From Amycolatopsis orientalis DSM 40040 = KCTC 9412 (GTDB lineage: Bacteria > Actinomycetota > Actinomycetes > Mycobacteriales > Pseudonocardiaceae): a stretch of 64,000 nt of DNA. Shown here in pieces: positions 51,700-58,675 of the stretch (position 1 is the stretch's first letter; every line of letters begins with the position of its first letter). Location: NCBI RefSeq assembly GCF_000478275.1, contig NZ_ASJB01000083.1, forward strand, positions 558,001 through 622,000, in the 5' to 3' direction. Both the position numbers and the translations under genes were made by a program. The notes below the pieces were generated by a model that did no database searches, was not told where the DNA came from, and saw nothing but the letters and a program-made list of their open reading frames with translations.

Positions 51700-53796
51700 T
51701 TAATCCTCCGCACGCCGCCTGCGCCGCGGAGTGGACTCGTTCGCGCCGTTGGCGGCGAGCAGATCCATCACCGACCGGCCGGACGCGTGCGAGCCGGCGG
51801 GAGGCGTCTCGGGGCGGCTGTGCGAAGAGCCGTTGCGGGACGGCGCCTCGTCGTCCGGCTTCGCCCGCTTGCCGCCGTGACGGCCACCCGAGGACTCGGT
51901 GTTCTGCCACGCCGGGGGCTCGCCGTCCGGACGGCGACGACGGCCACCACCGGTGGGCTCGGGCACGTTGGGGGCCGGGGTGAGCGAGGTCGAAGAGTCT
52001 TCCGCCGCCCGGCGACGGCGTCCGCCGGGCCGGTTCTGCAGGGCACGGACCTCTTCGGGCAGCGTCGGGTTGACCGCGGGCGGTTCCTCGGCGGGCGGGC
52101 TGTGCCGCGCGGGGGTCTCGGCGGGCGGGCTGTGCCGGGACGGCGTCTCGGCGGCCGGGCGGCGTACGGGTTCGGGCTCCGGCGGCCGCACCGGCTCGGC
52201 ACGGCGAGGCGGCTCGGAAACGATCGGGATCGACAGCGGGGTCGGGGGCTCCGGTTCACGACGGGGCTCGGGACGCGGCTCCGGACGTGACTGGGGGCTC
52301 GGGGCCGGGGGCCGCGGCAGGGACGCCGACGGCTGGGGCTTCGACGGCGGCGTGGGACGCAGCCGGTCCTGGAAGTCGTCCTTCCTGGGGAACGCGGCGC
52401 TCAGGTCGGAGACCGGGCGCTCCTGCGTCCACGACGGCTTCCACTCGCCGGTGGCCTCCATCGGCTCCGGATCGGCGGGCTTGTTCACCGGCGGCGGCGT
52501 GCCACCGGCCGGACGGGGCCGTTCGACCGGTTTCATGCCGGGCCGGGTCAGACCCAGTTCACGATTCGGCCGGGGACGATCCGGCTCGACCTTCTTCACC
52601 GCCGGCTTCGCCTGCGCGGGGGGCTTCACCGGCGGCGTCTGCTTGCGGGTCTGCTCCTCCGGCCGCGGCGCGGGCGGGCGCTGCACGGTGCCGGCGTCGA
52701 GACGTTGCTGCAGCGACGGCTGCTGCGGACGGCGCTGGGGTTCCTGGCGCGGGGGTTCCGGACGCTGGGGCTGCCGCGCGACGGTGGGCATCGACGGCTG
52801 CGAGACCTCGGCCCGCGAAATGCCGGGCATGGAGGGACGGGACACCTCGGCCGGGGTCACCGGCGGCGGGGTCTTGCGTTTGGCGTCGACCCTCGGCATC
52901 GGCCGGGAGACCTCGGCGGGCGACATCCCGGGGTTGGACATCTCCAGCCGCTCGCGGCGGGCGGCTTCGGCGGCGAGCGCTTCGGCGGCCTTCGAGGCGC
53001 GGGCGTCGGCCTTGCGCATGCTGCGGCGAGTCGATTCGTCGACCGGTTTGGGCCGGGGGACCTGATTGCTCTGGCCGTAGCCGTTCGCGCCGTTGCCGCC
53101 CTTGACGCCGTTGACCCCGTTGTTGCCGTTGACCTGGCCGTTCGACGGTTTGCGGCGCGCGGCGGCCGGGGCACCGGCACGGGCGGACGCGGGTTCGAGG
53201 ACGCGGTCGATCATCTCGGTCGGGCGGTCACGCCCGCGTTCGCGGTCGTCGACGTCGATCGTGGTGCCGTTGGACGCCATGAGCTGCGGTTTGCCGTTGC
53301 CGTTGTCGGATCCCGCGCTCATCAGCTGCTTGTTGTCGAGGGACCGCATCCGGGTGGCCTGCGCGGTGAGCGCGACACGTTCGAGGAGAACCTCGCCACC
53401 GAAGAGCGACTGGAGGCTCTCACGCAGGGCGCTCACCTCGGCTCTGAGCGCTTCGAGTTCGTCGTGGGAGCGGCTCTCGGCGGCCTGCCGGGTCTCCGCT
53501 TCCATCTCCAGCTCGAACTCGCGGCGGGCGGCGATCTCGCGTTCCAGCTCCAGCTCGTAGACGGCCTGCGCCTCGGCGACGGCGTCCTCACTCTGTGACA
53601 CGTGCTTGCGGTAGCGGACCGCCAGGAAGGCGCCGATCAACGCGGCCCACAACGCCGCGACGATACCCAGCCGCAAGTAGCGGAGGTCGTCGGAAAGCAC
53701 CAATGCGAGAGTCGCGCCGACGGCGAGAACCAAGCCGACGACAAGCCACGGCCTACCCGCAAGGCGGCCGCGCGAGTCGTCACCCACCCCGGTCAT
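51700..53796 (-). CDS. Two-TM coiled-coil protein with long Pro/Arg-rich tail (Rv3604c/DUF6779 type)
   Basis: A 698-residue protein. Two TM helices (about residues 15-60: WLVVGLVLAVGATLALVLS and LGIVAALWAALIGAFLAV) lead into a ~75-residue coiled coil (EDAVAEAQAVYELELEREIA). More than 500 residues of disordered Pro/Arg/Glu-rich sequence follow, with motifs repeated several times: GMSPAEVSRPMP, TPAEVSRPSMPG, ISRAEVSQPSMP, ETP.RHSPPAE, RRRRAAED. ATG 53796 is preferred over GTG 53805; TACGGT seven bases upstream suggests a leaderless mRNA. Rv3604c has the same position and character in mycobacteria. Function unknown; the tail may be a scaffold. Confidence 0.75.
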   Translation of the reverse strand: MTGVGDDSRGRLAGRPWLVVGLVLAVGATLALVLSDDLRYLRLGIVAALWAALIGAFLAVRYRKHVSQSEDAVAEAQAVYELELEREIAARREFELEMEAETRQAAESRSHDELEALRAEVSALRESLQSLFGGEVLLERVALTAQATRMRSLDNKQLMSAGSDNGNGKPQLMASNGTTIDVDDRERGRDRPTEMIDRVLEPASARAGAPAAARRKPSNGQVNGNNGVNGVKGGNGANGYGQSNQVPRPKPVDESTRRSMRKADARASKAAEALAAEAARRERLEMSNPGMSPAEVSRPMPRVDAKRKTPPPVTPAEVSRPSMPGISRAEVSQPSMPTVARQPQRPEPPRQEPQRRPQQPSLQQRLDAGTVQRPPAPRPEEQTRKQTPPVKPPAQAKPAVKKVEPDRPRPNRELGLTRPGMKPVERPRPAGGTPPPVNKPADPEPMEATGEWKPSWTQERPVSDLSAAFPRKDDFQDRLRPTPPSKPQPSASLPRPPAPSPQSRPEPRPEPRREPEPPTPLSIPIVSEPPRRAEPVRPPEPEPVRRPAAETPSRHSPPAETPARHSPPAEEPPAVNPTLPEEVRALQNRPGGRRRRAAEDSSTSLTPAPNVPEPTGGGRRRRPDGEPPAWQNTESSGGRHGGKRAKPDDEAPSRNGSSHSRPETPPAGSHASGRSVMDLLAANGANESTPRRRRRAED

Positions 53797-53865
53797 GCCC
53801 AACACCGTACCTTCTAGTAATCCGAACGAGACCTAGTCGGTACTTCGAGCGGCGTCTCTCAAGCG

Positions 53866-54327
53866 TTAACCGGTCGGCTCGGCATCGCGCTCCCGATCAC
53901 CGCCTTCGGGCGTCCGGCAGCAGTGTTCGAGCCACAAAGCCGCAGCTACCAGGGCCACCGAGCTGACGATCCCGACCGTCGCCGAACGGAGGTCACCGCT
54001 CGCCGCGAGGAGTTCGTCACGTCGCGGAAAAAGATACGCGAAAGCCGCCAGCCAGACACCCGTCATGGCGGATCCGGCGAGTGACGAGGCCTTGGCGAGT
54101 GCCACCGATCGGGCGACAGAGATCGCCGACAGGACCCGGCCCTCCTTGATCCTCGAACGGATGATGAAGGCGAGCACGAACTCGCAGAGAGCGAGGACGA
54201 GCAGCGTGATTCCGGCGAAGAGCGGAAGCGCGGGGATGGAGCCGTAGGCGAGCTGGAAGAGCAGGTAGGCCAGGACCAAGCCCAGAAGGCCGGCCACCGC
54301 CAGCTCGCGTGGCCGGGTGAAGTGCAT
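53866..54327 (-). CDS. DUF3180 membrane protein (Rv3605c type)
   Basis: A 153-residue protein with four TM helices: LAVAGLLGLVLAYLLFQLA, LPLFAGITLLVLALCEFVL, a third after ARSVALAKASSLAGSAM, and VGIVSSVALVAAALWL. The RSRIKEGR loop and the ALAKASS motif are the DUF3180 signature. In actinobacteria it stands directly beside folK; here a divergent MerR gene and repeats separate it from folK. Function unknown. Confidence 0.85.
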   Translation of the reverse strand: MHFTRPRELAVAGLLGLVLAYLLFQLAYGSIPALPLFAGITLLVLALCEFVLAFIIRSRIKEGRVLSAISVARSVALAKASSLAGSAMTGVWLAAFAYLFPRRDELLAASGDLRSATVGIVSSVALVAAALWLEHCCRTPEGGDRERDAEPTG

Positions 54328-54349
54328 GGTCCAACGCTACCTGGCAGGC

Positions 54350-54380
54350 TTGACTCTCCACCAACTGGAGAGTCGACGAT
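54350..54380 (+). promoter_or_regulatory. MerR-type promoter with 19-bp spacer and operator dyad
   Basis: TTGACT (54350-54355), 19-bp spacer, GACGAT (54375-54380); the spacer carries the dyad GACTCTCCA-N5-TGGAGAGTC (54352-54374). An overlong spacer with a central dyad is the hallmark of MerR-activated promoters, so the adjacent regulator probably controls itself. Confidence 0.75.
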
Positions 54381-55329
54381 GAAGCATATGGGCACCGCAG
54401 CGGTTTTCACCATCGGGGAGCTGGCCAAACGGACCGGCCTGCCGGTGAAGACCATCCGCTTCTACTCCGACGAAGGGCTCTTGCCGCCGACCGACCGCAC
54501 CGATTCCGGTTACCGCCTCTACGACGCCACCGCGATGGCTCGCCTGGAGCTGGTCCGGACGCTGCGGGAGCTCGGGCTGGGGCTCGCGGACGTGGAGCGG
54601 GCGCTGACCAGGGAAGCGACCATCGGGGACCTCGCGGTCCAGCATGTCGCCGCCCTGGACGAGCAGATCCGGCGACTGGAGTTGCGCCGGGCGGTACTGC
54701 GAGCGGTGGCCAAACGGGACTCACCACTGGAGGAGGTCGAACTGATGAACAAGCTCGCATCGATGTCGGACGAAGACCGCAAACGTTTGCTGGACCGGTT
54801 CTGGGCGGACATGGTCGAAGGGCTCGAACTGGATCCGGAGTTCTACGAGCGGATGCGCTCGGCGAAACCGGAACTGCCCGACGACCCGACGCCGGAACAG
54901 CTGGAGGCCTGGATCGAGTTCGCCGAACTCGTGCAGGACGACGAGTTCCGCGCGTCCATCCGCCGGATGAGCGAATGGCACTCGAAGCTCCGGAAGGAGG
55001 ACGGGGCCGACTTCGGGCAGAAGCAGCAGCAGCTGTGGATGGCATGGAGTCAGAAGGCGTCCGAAGCGCTCGAAGCCGGCATCGCCCCGGACTCGGCGGA
55101 GGGGCGGGAACTGGCGGAGACGATCTTTACGGAGTCCTCGCGGAACGGGCAGGACCCGGCCGATCCGGCCTGGCGCGAGCGGCTGACCGACGGGATGGCG
55201 ATCAGCTCCGACCCGCGGGCCGAGCGGTACTGGCTGCTGCTGGGGAAGATCAACGGCTGGCCGTCGTTCCCCTCGCAGATGCCGCAGGCCGAGTGGATCA
55301 TCGCCGCCCTACGGGCCACCCTCGCCTGA
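54379..55329 (+). CDS. MerR-family regulator with large C-terminal domain
   Basis: A 316-residue regulator: MerR winged HTH (FTIGELAKRTGLPVKTIRFYSDEGLLPP), dimerisation helix (TIGDLAVQHVAALDEQIRRLE) and a ~190-residue helical effector domain rich in Asp/Glu/Trp (TipA-like size, no Cys metal site). The first ATG is 54379, but the promoter geometry predicts transcription from about 54387, so ATG 54388 as a leaderless start is equally likely. It interrupts the DUF3180-folK adjacency seen in relatives and has flanking repeats on its folK side, consistent with insertion. Confidence 0.85.
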   Translation: MKHMGTAAVFTIGELAKRTGLPVKTIRFYSDEGLLPPTDRTDSGYRLYDATAMARLELVRTLRELGLGLADVERALTREATIGDLAVQHVAALDEQIRRLELRRAVLRAVAKRDSPLEEVELMNKLASMSDEDRKRLLDRFWADMVEGLELDPEFYERMRSAKPELPDDPTPEQLEAWIEFAELVQDDEFRASIRRMSEWHSKLRKEDGADFGQKQQQLWMAWSQKASEALEAGIAPDSAEGRELAETIFTESSRNGQDPADPAWRERLTDGMAISSDPRAERYWLLLGKINGWPSFPSQMPQAEWIIAALRATLA

Positions 55330-55331
55330 CC

Positions 55332-55430
55332 TGCGTTTCGTCCTCTGAATGCGGTAGTTCGTGGCGCCGACGACCGCATTTAGCGGGCTAAACGCGAGCC
55401 TGGCCCACGCATTCAGAGGACGAAATGCGT
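55332..55430. repeat. Long inverted repeat of 22-bp gene-end motifs between merR-type gene and folK
   Basis: GCGTTTCGTCCTCTGAATGC (55332) and CGCATTCAGAGGACGAAATG (from 55408) form an outer stem of about 20 bp. Between them lies a complete CGCATTTAG..CTAAACGCG copy (55375-55396). The right arm overlaps the folK 3' end, including its stop (55413-55415). Confidence 0.85.
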
Positions 55431-55901
55431 GAGTCGGACGGAGTCGCGGTCCGAGGCGGGGCGGGCGGCGAGGAGGTCGACGACCGGGCCGTGGCCGGGG
55501 AGCACCGCGTCGGGCTCGATCTCCAGCCAGGGGATCAGCACGCTCGCGCGCTCCGGCGTGCCGGGATGCGGGAGCAGCAACTGGGGGTCGTCGGAGCACA
55601 CCCCGTCCACGGTCACTATGTCGACATCCAGCGTGCGCGGACCCCACCGGAGTTCGCGCACGCGCTCCGCCGCCTGCTCCGCGGCCTGCCCGGTGCGCAG
55701 CCAATCCCAGTGATCGCGCGCAGGGTCGTCGACCAGGACGACGGCGTTGAGGAAGTCCGGCTGGTCCTCGACGCCCCACGCCTTCGTCTCGTAAACCGAC
55801 GACACCGCGACGACCGCCGGCCGGACGGCGTCGACGGCCGACCGGAGGAACGCGAGCCGGTCTCCCAGGTTGGAACCGAGCGAGAGCAGCGCGCGGCTCA
55901 T
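55413..55901 (-). CDS. folK: HPPK: 6-hydroxymethyl-dihydropterin pyrophosphokinase
   Basis: A 162-residue HPPK transferring pyrophosphate from ATP to the pterin in folate synthesis. Seen: LLSLGSNLGDRLAFLRSAV, VYETKAWGVEDQPDFLNAVV, RWGPRTLDVDIVTVDG and LPHPGTPERASVLIPWLEI. ATG 55901 overlaps the folB stop (ATGA). The last residues (HFVL) and stop are encoded by an intergenic palindrome, so the C-terminus may have been remodelled by the repeat. Confidence 0.95.
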   Translation of the reverse strand: MSRALLSLGSNLGDRLAFLRSAVDAVRPAVVAVSSVYETKAWGVEDQPDFLNAVVLVDDPARDHWDWLRTGQAAEQAAERVRELRWGPRTLDVDIVTVDGVCSDDPQLLLPHPGTPERASVLIPWLEIEPDAVLPGHGPVVDLLAARPASDRDSVRLTHFVL

Positions 55902-56257
55902 CGCTCCCGCCGCACCGTGACGGCGACGTCGTCGAAGTTCAGCGGGATCGGCGCGGACGGCTTGTGCACCGTCACCTCGACGGCGCTCAGCCGCTCGTCG
56001 CGCAGCACCTCGTCGGCGATCTTCCCGGCGACACTCTCGATGAGGTCGTACGGTTCGCCCGCCACGATCCCGGCGGCGAGCTGGGCCAGTTCGCCGTAGT
56101 GCAGCGTCTTGGTCAGGTCGTCGGACGCGGCGGCCGGGCCGAGGTCCAGCCACACCACGATGTCGACGACGAACTCCTGCCCGTCGCGCTTCTCGTGGTC
56201 GAAGACCCCGTGCCTGCCGAAGACCCTCAACCCGGTCAACGTGATCCGGTCAGACAA
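55898..56257 (-). CDS. folB: Dihydroneopterin aldolase
   Basis: A 119-residue enzyme converting dihydroneopterin to 6-hydroxymethyl-dihydropterin. Motifs: LRVFGRHGVFDHEKRDGQEFVVD, HYGELAQLAAGIVAGEPYDLIESVA and VTVHKPSAPIPLNFDDVAV with the catalytic Lys. ATG 56257 lies 8 bp inside the end of folP, and the stop overlaps folK, so folP-folB-folK are translated as a chain. Confidence 0.96.
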   Translation of the reverse strand: MSDRITLTGLRVFGRHGVFDHEKRDGQEFVVDIVVWLDLGPAAASDDLTKTLHYGELAQLAAGIVAGEPYDLIESVAGKIADEVLRDERLSAVEVTVHKPSAPIPLNFDDVAVTVRRER

Positions 56258-57092
56258 CGGGACTCCCCTTTCGCCAAGCGGCCGCGACGGTCACGGCGTC
56301 GATACTCGCGCCGACCTCGTGCACCCGCACACCCCAGGCGCCCGCCGCCGCGGCGAGCGCGGACACGGCCGCGGTCGCGTTCTCACGACCGTCCGGCGGG
56401 GCGGGCTTTCCGTCCTTTCCGGACAACAGGCGCCCGAGGAAACGCTTGCGCGAGGCACCGACGAGCACCGGGAAACCCAGTGACAGGAAGGAATCCAGAC
56501 CGTTCAACAGCGCCCAGTCGTGTTCGGCGTTCTTCGCGAACCCGAGCCCCGGGTCGAGCACGATCGCGCCGGAGTCGACACCGTCGGCGACCGCTTCGTC
56601 CACTCGGGACAGCAGTTCGGCGCGCACGTCCGCGACGACGTCCTCATAGGACGCCAGCGCGTTCATGTCCTTGCTGTGCCCTCGCCAGTGCATCAGCACA
56701 TACGGGACCCCGGTCTCGGCGGCGACCTTCGCCATGTTCGGGTCGGCCAGCCCACCGGAGACATCGTTGATCACGGACGCGCCCGCCTCGACGGCCGCGA
56801 GGGCGACCTCGGCGCGCGTGGTGTCCACCGACATCGCGACACCGTCGGCGGCGAGCGAGCGGATCACCGGCATGATCCGGGAATTCTCGGTATCGGCGTC
56901 CACCCGGGACGCTCCCGGCCGCGTCGACTCCCCGCCGACGTCGATCAGGTCCGCGCCGCGCGCCCACATCTCATGCGCGTGCTCCAGCGCCTGGTCGACG
57001 TCGAGGTAACGGCCACCGTCCGAAAAGGAATCGGGCGTGACGTTGAGGATGCCCATCACCGCGCACCGGCCGGGCCGGGGCAGGGCGGTCAT
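56250..57092 (-). CDS. folP: Dihydropteroate synthase
   Basis: A 280-residue DHPS joining the pterin pyrophosphate with p-aminobenzoate; the sulfonamide target. Motifs: MGILNVTPDSFSDGG, LIDVGGESTRPGAS, INDVSGG, LDPGLGFAKNAEHD and FPVLVGASRKRFLG. ATG 57092 overlaps the folE stop by four bases. As in mycobacteria it follows folE and precedes folB. Confidence 0.97.
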   Translation of the reverse strand: MTALPRPGRCAVMGILNVTPDSFSDGGRYLDVDQALEHAHEMWARGADLIDVGGESTRPGASRVDADTENSRIMPVIRSLAADGVAMSVDTTRAEVALAAVEAGASVINDVSGGLADPNMAKVAAETGVPYVLMHWRGHSKDMNALASYEDVVADVRAELLSRVDEAVADGVDSGAIVLDPGLGFAKNAEHDWALLNGLDSFLSLGFPVLVGASRKRFLGRLLSGKDGKPAPPDGRENATAAVSALAAAAGAWGVRVHEVGASIDAVTVAAAWRKGSPVV

Positions 57093-58675
57093 CGGCGGCC
57101 CTTGATCAGGTCCAGCGCCTCCGCCCGCGAGGACGGCGAAGACTGCAGCAGCCCGCGCACGGCCGACGTCGTCGTCCGGGCGCCGGGTTTGCGGATGCCG
57201 CGCATGGCCATGCAGAGATGCTCGGCCTCGACCACCACGATCGCGCCGCGGGGCGCGAGTTTGCGCATGAGCGCGTCGGCGACCTGCGAGGTGAGCCGTT
57301 CCTGGACCTGGGGGCGCTTGGCGTAGAGGTCGACGAGACGGGCCAGTTTGGAGAGGCCGGTGACCTTGCCGTGGCCGTTCGGGATGTAGCCGACGTGGGC
57401 GACCCCGTGGAAGGGCACCAGGTGGTGTTCACAGTTATGCGTCAGGTGCCCGGCGATCAGGAAGGTCGGGTGAGGCTCGCATTTGAAGCTGTACACCGTG
57501 TAGGGCTTGGTTCCCGTCGCCTTCACCGGCCGGACGGACTCCACCTCGACGTACTCCGACTCGATCAGGTCGGTTGTGTAGTCATCGTGAGGGAAGCCGT
57601 GTCGCCGGAACCAGCTGTCGGCGACCCACAGCTGTGAAGTGGTCTTGAGACTCGGCGAGAAGCGAGCGCCGATGACAGTGGCCAAGTCCTCCAAGAAGTG
57701 GACGTTCGCACTCGTGATCCGGCGCCCTGATCTACCGGGATCCTCGCAGCCGTCCCCGTCCACATACCCGTCGAGAAAGCCGTTGAAGGTACTCAAGTCG
57801 TTGAGCACGACCATCGGGAAGCGCTGCCTCTGATGATGAGCGTCGCCACCGACGTACTGCCGAATCAGATCCGCGAGGAACGACGAGACGACTCGCACCC
57901 GGAAACCCGCCACGTCACGTCCCAGATAGCCCGATGGCCGCGTGACCGGTTCGAGTTTCGCCTCGATCCCGAAGGCACGGTAGAGCGACTCGGCGTACTT
58001 CTTCGCGAAGTCGCGGTCGTTCACCACCAGCGAGACGTAACGCTCAGCGACAGTCCCGTCCGAGCAGGTCGCACCGATGACATAGCCGAAGTCATATCCG
58101 AACTTCGGCTTCCAGCGATCCCGGCAAAGCTTGCGCGCGTGGGTCCACTCGATGAAGGAACCCTCGACATCCTTGGCCTCCACCCAGCCCTTGGGCGTCG
58201 CCAAGGGGTGGTCGGGCGTGACCTTGAAGCTTCCACCCGCGGTCGTGACCTCGACCAGATCGCGAGTCTGATGCGAGCTGATCTCGGTGACAGTGGTCTC
58301 CTCGACCTTGCCGCCCGAAAGAGTCCACAGCTTGTCACCAACTTCGACCTCGGCCGCCTGCTTACGGCCTCCGACCGCGTTCACCGTCTGTTTGCTGGGC
58401 ACACAGGTGCTGAACATCGGGATGTCGGTCACGAGGACGAGTTCTTCGTGCGCCTCGTCGAACGTGCGGTCCAGGACGTGGTCCGGTTCGGTGTAGAGCC
58501 CGGCGAACATTTCCCGGTAAGCGCGAGCGACCCGGGCCGGGGTCTCAAGGAGACCGTCCCGGTCCGGGTCCTCACCACAGGCGAGCAGGAGTTCGCGTAC
58601 GGCTTTCTCGGCCCGGTCCTGGTCGAAGACCGGGCTTGCGCCGTTATCGCTTGGTTTCGTCCTGTCCGTCGTCAC
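57089..58675 (-). CDS. folE: GTP cyclohydrolase I interrupted by an intein
   Basis: The precursor is 528 residues: N-extein 1-90 (from GTG 58675; DRAEKAVRELLLACGEDPDR, ARVARAYREMFAG), intein 91-414, C-extein 415-528 (CEHHLVPFHGVAHVGYIPN, EHLCMAM). Removing the intein restores a 204-residue FolE, the normal family size, with zinc ligands Cys415 and His in CEHH and Cys in EHLC. The enzyme turns GTP into 7,8-dihydroneopterin triphosphate. The intein splits PMFST from CEHH, so the unspliced protein cannot form the zinc site. The start lies 32 bp inside the end of ftsH; no better start exists. Confidence 0.93.
   Translation of the reverse strand: MTTDRTKPSDNGASPVFDQDRAEKAVRELLLACGEDPDRDGLLETPARVARAYREMFAGLYTEPDHVLDRTFDEAHEELVLVTDIPMFSTCVPSKQTVNAVGGRKQAAEVEVGDKLWTLSGGKVEETTVTEISSHQTRDLVEVTTAGGSFKVTPDHPLATPKGWVEAKDVEGSFIEWTHARKLCRDRWKPKFGYDFGYVIGATCSDGTVAERYVSLVVNDRDFAKKYAESLYRAFGIEAKLEPVTRPSGYLGRDVAGFRVRVVSSFLADLIRQYVGGDAHHQRQRFPMVVLNDLSTFNGFLDGYVDGDGCEDPGRSGRRITSANVHFLEDLATVIGARFSPSLKTTSQLWVADSWFRRHGFPHDDYTTDLIESEYVEVESVRPVKATGTKPYTVYSFKCEPHPTFLIAGHLTHNCEHHLVPFHGVAHVGYIPNGHGKVTGLSKLARLVDLYAKRPQVQERLTSQVADALMRKLAPRGAIVVVEAEHLCMAMRGIRKPGARTTTSAVRGLLQSSPSSRAEALDLIKGRR
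57434..58405 (-). mobile_element. FolE intein with LAGLIDADG homing endonuclease domain
   Basis: 324 codons in frame within folE. Block A: Cys1 in CVPSKQTVNAVGGRKQ with VEVGDKLWTL. Block B: GSFKVTPDHPLAT (TxxH). Endonuclease motifs: GYVIGATCSDGTV (about 107-119) and GFLDGYVDGDGC (about 209-220), both keeping the acidic residue. Blocks F/G: YSFKCEPHPTFLIAGH and the terminal His-Asn before C-extein Cys. All splicing residues are present, so it should be active, and the endonuclease may be active too. Codon choice looks less GC-biased than in the exteins, consistent with lateral arrival. Confidence 0.93.
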
